Origin: Archivesica marissinica
Lineage: Eukaryota; Mollusca; Bivalvia; Venerida; Vesicomyidae
Length of the DNA stretch: 64,000 nt
Direction of reading: 5' to 3'
Assembly: GCA_014843695.1 (NCBI GenBank)
Contig: CM026397.1
Location: 46,132,571 to 46,196,570 of the forward strand
The notes below the pieces were generated by a model. The model saw only the letters and a list, made by a program, of their open reading frames with translations, had not been told where the DNA came from and made no database searches. Positions 1-11,994 of this stretch are shown here, piece by piece (position 1 is the stretch's first letter; every line of letters begins with the position of its first letter). The translations under genes were made by a program, and so were the position numbers.

Positions 1-1327
1 GTGGACATCGTGAGGGGTCATATAGACGGGTCAGTGTTCCAGTGGACATCGTGAGGGGCCATATAGACGGGTCAGTGTTCCAGTGGACATCGTGAGGGGC
101 CATATAGACGGGTCAGTGTTCCAGTGGACATCGTGAGGGGCCATATAGACGGGTCAGTGTTCCAGTGGACATCGTGAGGGGCCATATAGACGGGTCAGTG
201 TTCCAGTGGACATCGTGAGGGGTCATATAGACGTGTCAGTGTTCCAGTGGACATCGTGAGGGGCCATATAGACGGGTCAGTGTTCCAGTGGACATCGTGA
301 GGGTCATATAGACGTGTCAGTGTTCCAGTGGACATCGTGAGGGGCCATATAGACGGGTCAGTGTTCCAGTGGACATCGTGAGGGGCCATATAGACGTGTC
401 AGTGTTCCAGTGGACATCGTGAGGGTCATATAGACGGGTCAGTGTTCCAGTGGACATCGTGAGGGGCCATATAGACGTGTCAGTGTTCCAGTGGACATCG
501 TGAGGGGCCATATAGACGTGTCAGTGTTCCAGTGGACATCGTGAGGGGTCATATAGACGTGTCAGTGTTCCAGTGGACATCGTGAGGGGCCATATAGACG
601 TGTCAGTGTTCCAGTGGACATCGTGAGGGGTCATATAGACGGTCAGTGTTCCAGTGGACATCGTGAGGGGTCATATAGACGGGTCAGTGTTCCAGTGGAC
701 ATCGTGAGGGGTCATATAGACGGGTCAGTGTTCCAGTGGACATCGTGAGGGGTCATATAGACGGGTCAGTGTTCCAGTGGACATCGTGAGGGGTCATATA
801 GACGGGTCAGTGTTCCAGTGGACATCGTGAGGGGTCATATAGACGTGTCAGTGTTCCAGTGGACATCGTGAGGGGTCATATAGACGTGTCAGTGTTCCAG
901 TGGACATCGTGAGGGGCCATATAGACGTGTCAGTGTTCCAGTGGACATCGTGAGGGGCCATATAGACGGATCAGTGTTCCAGTGGACATCGTGAGGGGTC
1001 ATATAGACGTGTCAGTGTTCCAGTGGACATCGTGAGGGGCCATATAGACGGGTCAGTGTTCCAGTGGACATCATGAGGGGTCATATAGACGGGTCAGTGT
1101 TCCAGTGGACATCATGAGGGGTCATATAGACGGATCAGTGTTCCAGTGGACATCATGAGGGGTCATATAGACGGGTCAGTGTTCCAGTGGACATCGTGAG
1201 GGGTCATATAGACGGGTCTGTGTTCCAGTGGACATCGTGAGTGGCCATATATACGGATCAGTGGACATCGTGAGGGTTCACATAGACGGGTCAGTGTTCC
1301 AGTGGACATCGTGAGGGGCCATAGAAC
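1..1327. repeat. 41-bp tandem array, about 32 copies
   Basis: Head-to-tail 41-bp units begin GTGGACATCGTGAGGGG and contain CATATAGACG and TCAGTGTTCC. Copies differ mainly at a C/T (ggcc or ggtc) and a G/T (cgg or cgt) site; a few have lost one base. The array runs off the left edge, so its full size is unknown. Because 41 is not a multiple of 3, the short minus-strand reading frames across it cycle every three units and are not genes. Confidence 0.97.
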
Positions 1328-1329
1328 TG

Positions 1330-1566
1330 CGAATCCAGGGATCGCAGGATCGCTCCCGTCTTATCCTAATTATAATAACAGTGTTTCAGATGGGACTATA
1401 AACCAAGGTCTCACGTATCGGTGCTACACAAGGTAAATGTAAAAGAACCAGGGATGCTTCAGGAATGGGAGTGTCTTCTTTATCTCGCACTATCTTAAAC
1501 AATCAAATGATTAACATACTTCCCGAGACGTGTCCCCGATTGACAATGGGCAACGATAAATAAACC
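1330..1566 (+). mobile_element. SINE-A copy 1, 5'-truncated
   Basis: It starts inside the box B part of the SINE-A tRNA-like head (GGGATCGCAGG) directly at the edge of the 41-bp array. It continues through the family body (TTTCAGATGGGACTATAAACC, AAAAGAACCAG, AATGGGAGTGTCT) to the tail GGGCAACGATAAATAAAC. It is more diverged than the other copies in the window. Confidence 0.8.
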
Positions 1567-1716
1567 TATCCCCTCAGTCACATGTGACGGAACCGTGTTA
1601 CAGCATTTAACATGGTGGACTCCATTGCAATCCAGGAATGATGTACTAAAGACACAAATTCCATACCAAGCAATATATAAACACTAATATAACTAACGAA
1701 TAATGGATATGTTGCT

Positions 1717-3735
1717 ATGTCTAACAAACATTGAAACAATATTATATCTAAACATACAATGGGTACTCTATGTCTAGCAAACAGTGAAACAATATTATAT
1801 CTAAACATACAATGGGTACTCTATGTCTAGCAAACAGTGAAACAATATTATATCTAAACATACAATGGGTACCCTATGTCTAGCAAACATTGATACAACA
1901 TTATATCTAAACATATAATGGGTACTCTATGTCTAACAAACAGTGATACAATATTATATCTAAACATACAATGGGTACTCTATGTCTAACAAACAGTGAT
2001 ACAATATTATATCTAAACATACAATGGGTACTCTATGTCTAGCAAACATTGAAACAACATTATATCTAAACATACAATGGGTAGTCTATGTCTAACAAAC
2101 ATTGATACAACATTATATCTAAACATACAATGGGTACTCTATGTCTAGCAAACATTGATACAATATTATATCTAAATATACAATGGATAGTCTATGTCTA
2201 GCAAACAGTGATACAATATTATATATAAACATACAATGGGTACTCTATGTCTAGCAAACATTGATACAATATTATATCTAAACATACAATGGGTACTCTA
2301 TGTCTAGCAAACATTGAAACAACATTATATCTAAACATACAATGGGTAGTCTATGTCTAGCAAACAGTGAAACAATATTATATCTAAACATACAATGGGT
2401 ACTCTATGTCTAGCAAACATTGATACAATATTATATCTAAACATACAATGGATAGTCTATGTCTAACAAACATTGATACAACATTATATCTAAACATACA
2501 ATGGGTACTCTATGTCTAGCAAACATTGAAACAATATTACATGCATATCTAAACATACAATGGGTACCCTATGTCTAGCAAACATTGAAACAATATTATA
2601 TCTAAACATACAATGGGTACTCTATGTCTAGCAAACATTGATACAATATTATATCTAAACATACAATGGATAGTCTATGTCTAACAAACATTGATACAAC
2701 ATTATATCTAAACATACAATGGGTACTCTATGTCTAGCAAACATTGAAACAATATTACATGCATATCTAAACATACAATGGGTACCCTATGTCTAGCAAA
2801 CATTGAAACAATATTATATCTAAACATACAATGGATACTCTATGTCTAGCAAACATTGATACAATATTATATCTAAACATACAATGGATAGTCTATGTCT
2901 AACAAACATTGATACAACATTATATCTAAACATACAATGGGTACTCTATGTCTAGCAAACATTGATACAATATTATATCTAAACATACAATGGATAGTCT
3001 ATGTCTAGCAAACATTGATACAATATTATATCTAAACATACAATGGATAGTCTATGTCTAGCAAACATTGAAACAATATTATATCTAAACATACAATGGA
3101 TAGTCTATGTCTAGCAAACATTGATACAATATTATATCTAAACATACAATGGGTAGTCTATGTCTAGCAAACATTGATACAATATTATATCTAAACATAC
3201 AATGGATAGTCTATGTCTAGCAAACATTGATACAATAGTATATCTAAACATACAATGGGTAGTCTATGTCTAGCAAACAGTGAAACAATATTATATCTAA
3301 ACATACAATGGGTACCCTATGTCTAGCAAACATTGATACAATATTATATCTAAACATATAATGGGTACTCTATGTCTAACAAACATTGATACAATATTAT
3401 ATCTAAACATACAATGGGTACTCTATGTCTAGCAAACATTGATACAATATTATATCTAAACATACAATGGGTACTCTATGTCTAGCAAACAGTGAAACAA
3501 TATTATATCTAAACATACAATGGGTACTCTATGTCTAGCAAACATTGAAACAATATTATATCTAAACATACAATGGGTACTCTATGTCTAGCAAACATTG
3601 AAACAATATTATATCTAAACATACAATGGGTACTCTATGTCTAGCAAACATTGAAACAATATTATATCTAAACATACAATGGATAGTCTATGTCTAGCAA
3701 ACAGTGAAACAATATTATATCTAAAGCAAACAATG
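1717..3735. repeat. 53-bp tandem array, about 38 copies
   Basis: Units read ATGTCTAGCAAACATTGA followed by TACAATATTATATC and TAAACATACAATGGGTACTCT. Variants at tagc/taac, acatt/acagt, gata/gaaa and gggtactc/ggatagtc recur in blocks, which points to multi-unit duplication. A six-base insertion (ACATGC before ATATC) occurs in two units near 2537 and 2757, which mark one such block duplication. No coding potential. Confidence 0.96.
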
Positions 3736-3886
3736 GATAGTCTGTGCGAATAATAACATGCGGAAGTTGATCAGTAAAATATTACCCCACCCACACCATT
3801 GTACATCTACATAGACCTGTCTCGTCACTTTTGTTTTTGGTGTATTTGACCTTGTCGGTTGGCATACATGTATCGAGGACAGCTTG

Positions 3887-4480
3887 TATGTAATGTCAAT
3901 CGATTGTTTTATACTGTAACAATTGAAGACATTAAATCAGGGGTGTAGCTGTAGCACATGGAACATCCGAGATAGGATAAAAGGAATTATTGCTTCTGGA
4001 GAGAGATGGAGAGAGGATAGAGAGAGGGGATAGAGATAGGATATAGAGAGAGGGGATAGAGAGAGGGGATAGAGAGAGGATAGAGAGAGGGGATAGAGAG
4101 AGGATAGAGAGAGAGGGGATAGAGAGAGGATAGAGAGAGAGAGAGTAGAGAGAGGGGATAGAGATGATAGAGAGAGAGAGAGAGTAGAGAGAGGGGGTAG
4201 AGAGAGGATAGAGAGAGAGGGTAGAGAGAGAGGGTAGAGAGATGATAGAGAGAGAGAGATGGAGAGAGAGGGGATAGAGAGAGAGAGAGAGGGGGTAGAG
4301 AGAGGATAGAGAGAGAGGGGGTAGAGAGAGGACATAGTGTATGTAATGTCAATCAATTGTTTTATACTGTAACTGTTACTAACAATTGAAGACATTAAAT
4401 CAGGGGTGTAGCTGTAGCACATGGAACACCCGAGTTAGGATAAAAGGAATTATTGCTTCTGGAGAGAAATGGAGACAAGA
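3887..4480. repeat. GA-rich array between two direct repeats
   Basis: A segment of about 125 bp at 3887-4012 (TGTATGTAATGTCAATCGAT through GGAATTATTGCTTCTGGAGA) recurs at 4338-4478 in the same orientation. The right copy has a small insertion (CTGTTACTAA). Between them lies about 325 bp of imperfect (GA)n with GGGGATAGAGAGAG motifs. The arrangement looks like a tandem duplication with expansion of the purine run at the end of each copy. The Ser/Leu/Pro-rich minus-strand frames are a by-product of the purine run. Confidence 0.9.
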
Positions 4481-4917
4481 GGGGAGAGGGGGGGAGATAC
4501 AGAGCTGATAAGATATCCGATATGGACAGTATATGTCTTAAGGGCCAATCACTCCTGAAGAAAGGACCCATCTGGTCTTATCGATAATTGGTTACAAGAA
4601 CAGCTATGGCTATATAATATGTCGTATTTATATTTAAAGATTTCCGTAAATCATTCTTTCGATGTATTATTAAAATCACGTTACATTGGATTCAACAATG
4701 TCTGTAAATCTGTTTTAAGTGTATTTATTACAACTGGCACTTTCATTGCTTTATGGTATACCAAGTGTTTCTGAAATGAAGCCCCTTTGCATTATTCTTG
4801 ATTGGTGTGATGAAAAGGAATAACGGTCGGCGGAACATCGATTATCAAAATTTTACTATGACATAATTGTATAAACCCGTAACCTGCCGAGATAAATTAA
4901 AGTGAATGTGTAAGAAT
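4481..4917. other. AT-rich stretch, nothing recognised
   Basis: No long reading frame, tandem period or family resemblance was found. There is a short purine patch at the left edge. Confidence 0.5.
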
Positions 4918-5350
4918 ACGTCTGATCAGGATCTATGTTGTTTGCTATTCAGACATGTATTTTAGCTCCGCTATCCGCATAACAATTTTATTTATTTATA
5001 TTTCGGGTTTTACGCCTGCATCAGCAACATTTCGGGCTATATCGCCGGCGGGCAGTTTACCTAACAACACCTTTCCTGGGCAGGCTCCAGCGGTTAACCA
5101 GTACTTGGGTGCACCAACCAAACTGCCAACTTTTTCATATAAATGAGACACGGCCTGAGCGGGGCTCGAACCCGTGACCATCAGTGATGATAGGTTACAG
5201 TGGTATACAAGTCAGCGACCGTAACCACTCGACCACGGAGGCGGAGATCTGTATAGCAAACAGCACGGAATGTTCTGTGCTGTTTAATCTAGCTATATGC
5301 TATTTGCAAAAGCGACTTTAGTTGTGATTGGCAAGTTACGAGTTAATACT
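4918..5350. repeat. Palindromic repeat interrupted by a SINE
   Basis: The outer parts (TCTGATCAGGATCTATGTTG at about 4920, and ATAGCAAACAGCACGGAATG onward at about 5255, ending near GGCAAGTTACGAGTTAA) match one continuous copy at 6310-6500. Between them sits SINE-B. The repeat is foldback-like: AAACAGCATAGAGCC and GGCTCTATACTGTTT face each other in the uninterrupted copy. Confidence 0.7.
4990..5246 (-). mobile_element. SINE-B, full-length tRNA-headed SINE
   Basis: On the minus strand it starts CGCCTCCGTGGTCGAGTGG (box A-like) and has GGGTTCGAGCCCCGC (box B and T arm). A long insert between the two resembles the variable arm of a Leu/Ser-type tRNA. The body ends GCAGGCGTAAAACCC followed by a (TAAA)-like tail. 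Only one copy was seen. The short plus-strand frame at 4955-5146 is a shadow of it. Confidence 0.75.
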
Positions 5351-5699
5351 ATTATACAAATTTTACCCGATAAAAGAATTATCGAATTATTCCGAAACGT
5401 CAATTATCGAAAGTGTGAACGGAGCTATCGGTCAACCAGTCGGCGGTGTATACTGAACATACCCTGGTAAAATATAGAAATCATGTCCATGGCTGTCTTG
5501 AAAGTCATAATGCGTCTTTATCCAAGGGGCAATTACCTAAAAGTTGAAATGGATGACACTGTTTGAAATGTCTACTTTGTGACAGGCATGCATAAGATAG
5601 TGGAACTCCACTGTAAAACATCCATCTGAATCTGATATCTAGTTACCACAAATTTACTGTAGGTTATTTAAAAGATATCGAACACGCATGCTAAAGAGA

Positions 5700-5862
5700 T
5701 AGAGGATAGTTGTGTTTATAAGTGTAAGATAGGATTTTATTTCATTGTGTGAACATCGACATTTGTATTTCTACAAATGGCGTTAGCCTAGCCACTCATG
5801 GAAATACATATTTCGGTGATCACGAGATGAAATAAAACCCTATCTTACAATAATAAACACAA
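5700..5862. repeat. Foldback-1 element, copy 1
   Basis: The left arm, TTGTGTTTATAAGTGTAAG then ATAGGATTTTATTTCAT, is mirrored by the right arm, ATGAAATAAAACCCTATC then TTACAATAATAAACACAA. Arms are roughly 55-60 bp with a short loop around CATTTGTATTTCTACAAATG. The organisation is that of a small non-autonomous foldback element (MITE). Related copies lie at 25870-26296 and 41123-41235. Confidence 0.8.
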
Positions 5863-5940
5863 ATTTTCTTTTATGATTTTCACTGATTTATATTAAGTGA
5901 TTTTGACTAATATACTATTTGTTTTCAATTTGCTTTAGCT

Positions 5941-6108
5941 TTGGGTGCCCCTCCGAGCAGTATTTCAGGTACGGACGGGCACCCGGGTAGAACAACCGAC
6001 CTTCCGATAGCTAGCTGGATAGCTTTATCACTGGAATTAATTCCGACACCTCAGTGGGATTCGAACCTACAGTGGCGAGGGACAAGTGATTAGATGTCAA
6101 CGACCGTA
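5941..6108 (-). mobile_element. SINE-C copy, truncated
   Basis: The minus strand has a tRNA-like box B (GGTTCGAATCCCAC) preceded by TCACTTGTCCCTC, and then the family block GCCCGTCCGTACCTGAAATA followed by CTGCTCGGAGGGGCACCC. The same order and motifs occur at 41276-41535 and 25161-25391. Box A is lost or decayed. Confidence 0.75.
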
Positions 6109-6309
6109 AGTCTTTGTAAAATTTTAAATAGGATAGAGACCCGTTTCAAAAAAGTCAATATGTGTAATAATTGCACTTTGAACACAAATAACCTTGAAAA
6201 TACATATGTGTCTATTAATTATATTAATCCAAATATCTTAACCAATAAATGCTGAATAAATTGGAAGGAATGTGCAAACAACATAGATCCAGATCAGCCA
6301 CGGTGTAGC

Positions 6310-6500
6310 GATGCGTTTGATCAGGATATATGTTGTTTGCTTTTCAACCAAGTATTTTAGTTCCACTCTCCCAATAGCAAACAGCATAGAGCCTGATCAG
6401 ATGATATGTTCTGTATGTTGTAAATATTCTGTGCCGTCTGATTTGGCTCTATACTGTTTGCAAAGGTAACTTTAGTTGCGATTAGCATGTTATGGGTTAA
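6310..6500. repeat. Palindromic repeat, uninterrupted copy
   Basis: This copy matches the two flanks of SINE-B at 4918-5350. Internal inverted halves AAACAGCATAGAGCCTGATC and TTTGGCTCTATACTGTTTGC can pair, with a loop of about 45 bp. It serves as the pre-insertion reference for SINE-B. Confidence 0.7.
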
Positions 6501-7546
6501 GACAAATTGTTTAGTGTTGTATGTTTTAATCATGTTTATGACATAGTATTTATTATATATATTATATTTCTTAATTTATAGAATGTGACCTCTCTCTTTC
6601 TAAGCTAATCCTTAACGCGACATTACGTCACACAAAGCAAATAGAATGCATGTTTTCACGTTGCTACTACAAATTCTTCAGAATACATTCAAATACTAAC
6701 ATTGAATCAATAAACAGTGTGATTGTTGTCTACAAACTTTCAAATTTGAAAGTAGGATTTCATATAACGGTCATCCATACTAAACGCGAGATAATTTAAC
6801 TACTAAAATTAGTCTACAAATAAATAGGCACAAATGTGAGATATAGTAAATCTGTACCATAAATCGTGTTATTCAGGATAACCCTAGTTATATTTCGCAT
6901 GAATGTTGACCCTATTGACATTATTTTGTTATGTCAACAAACCACGTATACAACGTTTGTTTATTAGTTGAAATACTCAGTTTTTGATGCAAATATTTTG
7001 AAAACAATTATACCATATAATAAGAAAATACATTATGTAGAAATTTGTTTTCACTGATGTATTGTCACTTTAATAGGGCCCATCAAATTTACACGAATTA
7101 CCGAATCTTCAGAAAACGTGTCTTGTTTTTTGCAAATGTTGTAAATATTGCATGGCACTGCTCTCCGAACCCTTGTGGGAAATAAACAGGACCTAACAAA
7201 CAGGACCTAACAAACAAACAGGACCTAACAAACAGGACCTAACATGGCAAGTTTCAAGAGAGAAACACTAACCCTCATAACCTGGCCTCTAACTGGCTGC
7301 ACACTGTTGTCATTGACGACAAGCTGATTCGCACCCAAACCTGTACAGTTTATGATTATGTCGTAGTCACCGTCTGCAAGCTAAATAGCACCACATAATT
7401 ACACCCAGAACTTAGGCCAAGGTTAGGATACTGCGTTGTCATTAATGTCAGGTGCGACAGGTTAGTGATTAATATACGTTGCAAAAACTCATTTCGCAAT
7501 CAAGCTAAAATAACCCATTAATGTCTGTATCTGTACGTATGTCATG
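6501..7546. other. AT-rich stretch with one short tandem repeat
   Basis: No gene seen. At 7183-7244 the motif CAGGACCTAACAAA repeats four times with small spacing changes. The rest is AT-rich and has no reading frame above background. Confidence 0.6.
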
Positions 7547-7870
7547 TTGTATGTATATTTTGTGTGTTTTACGTTTATTTATCGTCGCTACCAGTTGCCC
7601 ATATGAGCGACGCCTCCTGAAGAGATTAGTCGTTTTAGATTTTGGAGGATAGTGCAATGATACAGACAGATACCCATTCCGGGGTATCCTCTGGTTCTTT
7701 CACGTGCACGGTGTAAAGCACCGACACGTGACCTAGGTTTAACGTCACATCTGAAAGACTTAATTTTATTAGGGTCAGATGGGGGGGTCGAACCTGCGAT
7801 CCATGGATTACCAGTCCAACGTGTTACCGGTAACCACAGGACTACATATCCGTCTGTTTGTATGTATATT
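7547..7870 (-). mobile_element. SINE-A copy 2 with 13-bp target site duplication
   Basis: On the minus strand the head CAGACGGATATGTAGTCC leads into a box B (GGTTCGACCCCCC), and the tail ends GGGCAACTGGTAGCGACGAT then AAATAAACGT. TTGTATGTATATT lies on both sides, at 7547-7559 and 7858-7870, which is a 13-bp TSD expected from LINE-mediated insertion. An extra CCGGTAA in the head disturbs the region between the two boxes. Confidence 0.88.
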
Positions 7871-8530
7871 ACACCATACCAAGCAAGTTTAAAAACTATG
7901 AAGGCTATGTATTGGGTTTCATTTTTAAACTTTCTTGGAATGGCATAAACAATTTTTTATGTATAGTGTATTATAGTGTTCTTAAAAACCAAAAAGAGAG
8001 AAAAGTTTCTTAGTTTTGTGGTTTGAACCCACAAACAGTTGTCCCGACACCAATCATCTGTGGATATTTGCAGAACGAGCTGGTGAATACTTGAAACATT
8101 TTGAAATAATATAGGAAAAGAATGAATGTTACAAAAGGATATTAGTATACAAAGCAGACTATTTAATATTTGTGAACTAACAATAGTTCTTAGTCTGGTC
8201 ACATTTCTGGCCATAAATGGCTTACAACACTGGCGATATATTACGTCGCTCACATCTCTGACCGGTTATATGTCGCTTACAACATAGATATATAGCAATA
8301 CATTTACATTTGCGCCTCTTAGTCACTGCAGTTTATTTATGTCAAGAAAAACTAACGGACGACCCTACTGGACTAAAGGCCCACCAGTCGCTTGGGTGGG
8401 AAGATAAACTAAGAAACACCAGAAGGAATTGAACATGTCTGGTGTGAGCAGCAATTTAAACGTTATTATAATAAACAAGTAATTCTATAAATGACTAGAG
8501 AGTAAAAATATGACATAAAGTTGGACGATC
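7871..8530. other. AT-rich stretch, nothing recognised
   Basis: The only sizeable frame (minus, 7957-8253, 98 codons) shows no family resemblance and contains no recognisable motif. I regard it as chance. Confidence 0.5.
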
Positions 8531-10082
8531 AATACCTTCTACCCCACTACCCTCTATAGACCAAACATCGTTACAATGCCTTCGCTCTATCCCACTACCA
8601 TCTATAGACCAACCATCGTTACAATACCTTCTATCCCACTACCCTCTATAGACCAAACATCGTTACAATGCCTTCGCTCTATCCCACTACCCTCTATAGA
8701 CCAACCATCGTTGCAATGCCTTCGCTCTATCCCACTACCATCTATTGACCAACCATCGTTACAATACCTTCTATCCCACTACCCTCTATAGACCAAACAT
8801 CGTTACAATGCCTTCGCTCTATCCCACTACCATCTATAGACCAACCATCGTTACAATACCTTCTATCCCACTACCCTCTATAGACCAAACATCGTTACAA
8901 TGCCTTCGCTCTATCCCACTACCCTCTATAGACCAACCATCGTTACAATGCCTTCTACCCCACTACCCTCTATAGACCAACCATCGTTACAATGCCTTCT
9001 ATCCCACTACCCTCTATAGACCAACCATCGTTACAATGCCTTCTACCCCACTACCCTCTATAGACCAACCATCGTTACAATGCCTTCTATCCCACTACCC
9101 TCTATAGACCAACCATCGTTACAATGCCTTCGCTCTATCCCACTACCCTCTATAGACCAACCATCGTTACAATGCCTTCGCTCTATCCCACTACCCTCTA
9201 TAGACCAACCATCGTTACAATGCCTTCTATCCCACTACCCTCTATAGACCAACCATCGTTACAATGCCTTCTATCCCACTACCCTCTATAGACCAACCAT
9301 CGTTACAATGCCTTCTACCCCACTACCCTCTATAGACCAACCATCGTTACAATGCCTTCTATCCCACTACCCTCTATAGACCAACCATCGTTACAATGCC
9401 TTCTATCCCACTACCCTCTATAGACCAACCATCGTTACAATGCCCTCTATCCCACTACCCTCTATAGACCAACCATCGTTACAATGCCTTCGCTCTATCC
9501 CACTACCCTCTATAGACCAACCATCGTTACAATGCCTTCGCTCTATCCCACTACCCTCTATAGACCAACCATCGTTACAATGCCTTCGCTCTATCCCGCT
9601 ACCCTCTATATACCAATCATCGTTACAATACCTTCGCTCTATCCCGCTACCCTATATAGACCAACCATCGTTACAATGCCTTCGCTCTATCCCACTACCC
9701 TCTATAGATCAACCATTGTTACAATGCCTTCGCTCTATCCCACTACCCTCTATAGACCAACCATCGTTACAATGCCTTCGCTCTATCCCACTACACTCTA
9801 TAGACCAACCATCGTTACAATGCCTTCGCTCTATCCCACTACCCTCTATAGATCAACCAGTGTTACAATGCCTTCGCTCTATCCCACTACCCCCTATAGA
9901 CCAATCATCGTTACAATGTATTCGCTCTATCCCACTACCCTCTATACATCAACTATCGTTACAATACCTTCTACCCCGCTACCCTCTATAGACCAACCAT
10001 CGTTACAATACCTTCTACCCCGCTACCCTCTATAGACCAACCATCGTTACAATGCCTTCGCTCTATCCCACTACCCTCTATA
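8531..10082. repeat. 44/48-bp tandem array, about 34 copies
   Basis: The core unit is CTATCCCACTACCCTCTATA followed by GACCAACCATCGTTACAATG. Two spacer forms give two lengths: CCTTCTATC (44 bp) and CCTTCGCTCTATC (48 bp). On the left the forms alternate as a 92-bp dimer; from about 9470 to 9950 the 48-bp form runs uninterrupted. Since 48 is a multiple of 3, that stretch is open in several frames (for example 9440-9991). These frames have period-16 residue repeats and no initiation context, so I do not call a gene. Confidence 0.96.
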
Positions 10083-10108
10083 TATTTGTTTTATTTGTTC
10101 ACACAATA

Positions 10109-10385
10109 CTGAGATCTCATTAGTATCCTCTTGTCAGTGCGATTGTGGTGAGATTCCACAACATAAGTTTGTGTGGTGAAATCTGTGAGATCTCATTTGT
10201 ATCCTCTTGTCAGTGCGATTGTGATGATATTCCACAACATAAGTTTGTGTGGTGATATCTCATTAGTATCCTCTTGTAGGTGCGATTGTTATGAGATTCC
10301 ACAACATAAGATTGTGTGGTGAGATCTCATTAGTATCCTCTTGTAGGTGCGATTGTGATGAGATTCCACAACATAGGTTTGTGTG
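10109..10385. repeat. 67-76-bp tandem repeat, four copies
   Basis: Units begin near TCATTAGTATCCTCTTG (10117, 10193, 10260, 10327) and include GATTCCACAACATAAG and TTGTGTGGTGA. The first unit is 9 bp longer than the others. The array lies immediately right of the 44/48-bp array. Confidence 0.9.
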
Positions 10386-11460
10386 GAGAACACAAATTAT
10401 ATCAAGAGTTTCCCTCAAACAAAAGGTATTATTATAAATTCTAACACGACCCAACATACGTGTAGAGTAAAATCTACCTCGGGTTATTCTGCGATATACC
10501 TACCTTGAACTATGCTGCGCGCGCATCGTGTTTTGGCTATTCCATTTATACAATGCGTGTAAAGTTTTATGAACGAAAGTCATGTGATGTTTGTAAATAC
10601 TACCGTGGGAATTCGCGGAAGTGAGCTATTTTTAGAATCCGATAATCTCTTGTCCGTCTTGTTTTTCTGTTAAGTAACGTTTCAGTTACTATTCTGTACA
10701 GTTTTATTTGACAAAATAAATAAAATTATTGATCAGTTGCAACTTTTGTTCATTTATGCACTAGATTGATAACAAAAATAACGTCATCACCCCTTACGTG
10801 GGAGGAAATTTCGAAAGCCAAATGCAGCGGAGTAGCACCGCGTTTGAAGAAAATACTCCTTTGATTCTCGTCTAAAATTATTAGAAGTAAGTCGTGTTAG
10901 AATCGAAATAATAAGTATCAACCGTGGTATATCGGCCTGAGTGATATATTTCTACGCATAAGAACTTCAAACGAGGGTTATTCTGCGATATACCACGGTT
11001 GATACTTATTATTTCTTAATTAAACATAGTAATGAACAGTGTTTGCTGCATATGGAAATTTGCAGTTGATATTTTATTGAATTCACCATGATATAACATA
11101 CAACACATGGTTACAAAAGTATAGCATGATTTCTCTGTACTTTATGGTATTTATGTAATTACTTGTCTCACATACATAATTGACCGGAGCCTCTATTATA
11201 AATTATATCTGACAATGTAATTGAATTATGAATCATTAAGCTAATTTTGCTTGCATTGCCACTTGTGCAATATAATATAAATAGTTTTTTGATGTCACTA
11301 GCTACCGATACAATGTTGTGTGATGGTATACATTTCATATGGCTGGTGGATGGTTTTAGCATTTTTATTTGTAATTGTAAAAAGAAAAATATTCTGTATC
11401 TACAATGTTACAGATCCAGCCTCGTTCGTTTTACTGTAGATACAATGTACTATTTTCATT
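10386..11460. repeat. Region with a perfect 30-bp inverted repeat
   Basis: 10905-10934 and 10986-11015 are perfect inverted complements (core AAGTATCAACCGTGGTATAT) separated by 51 bp. The motif GGGTTATTCTGCGATATACC at about 10478 recurs at about 10976 next to the right arm, so the stretch from 10475 to 11015 is probably one foldback-type repeat. The remainder (11016-11460) is AT-rich with no convincing gene. Confidence 0.75.
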
Positions 11461-11462
11461 TC

Positions 11463-11580
11463 AGCTATAGTTTATGTTAATTATACCACTATTCATTTCA
11501 GCTATAGTTTATGTTAATTATACCACTATTCATTTCAGCTATAGTTTATGTTAATTATACCACTATTCATTTCAGCTATA
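11463..11580. repeat. 37-bp tandem repeat, about three copies
   Basis: The unit GCTATAGTTTATGTTAATTA followed by TACCACTATTCATTTCA repeats at 11464, 11501, 11538 and partly at 11575. Copies are practically identical. Confidence 0.95.
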
Positions 11581-11582
11581 AT

Positions 11583-11665
11583 TTTGAGGCCCCTTTTCGG
11601 GTAACCCCGTTTATTTCTTCCTTGTATGTACATACAAAGCATTTACACAATGTTACAACATAAAT
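11583..11665 (-). mobile_element. LINE 3'-end fragment
   Basis: GAGGCCCCTTTTCGGGTAAC followed by CCCGTTTATT matches 49150-49180 (GAGGCCCCAAAAGTGGGTAA then CCCCGTTTATT) and the A/T-rich sequence after it, including the trailing TACACAATG. At 49 kb this motif ends a minus-strand L1/Tx1-like remnant. On the minus strand it gives AATAAACGGGGTTACCC shortly before the end, consistent with a LINE 3' terminus. Only the last 80 or so bases remain here. Confidence 0.55.
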
Positions 11666-11994
11666 GATCTAATAAGACGTTTGCCTTCCATATATATACT
11701 TAGTACATTTGAAAACGCATCATTTTTGATGTCACGTATTTTAACGGAACAATCTTAAAAAAATCTTGTGCAACCATGGTATTTTAGGTAAGTATACATC
11801 CTATTTTGTGTACATTGCTAAAATGTCATGGTTTGGAAAAAAGCGAGAGTTGCGGGGCATGAAAAGCAAAAAACGTTTTTCACGAAAATTTCATGAATCA
11901 CGATGAAAGCAAATTTCTTTCGACTTATATTGAAAGCTGGAACCCTGGTATAGTATAAAAACACGATGAAACTAAATTCTATTCACAAACCATA

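Noticed and set aside
1..540. Overlapping 64-codon minus-strand frames with repeated DVHWNTD motifs
   Set aside because: They are translations of the 41-bp array; the frame rotates each unit and there is no start context or flanking gene.
3937..4422. 161-codon Ser/Leu/Pro repeat protein on the minus strand
   Set aside because: A translation of a GA-rich microsatellite. Parallel frames (3987-4352) are open for the same reason.
9440..10035. Two overlapping 183-codon proteins with 16-residue repeats
   Set aside because: The 48-bp unit is divisible by 3, so several frames are open by default. Neighbouring 44-bp units break the frames.
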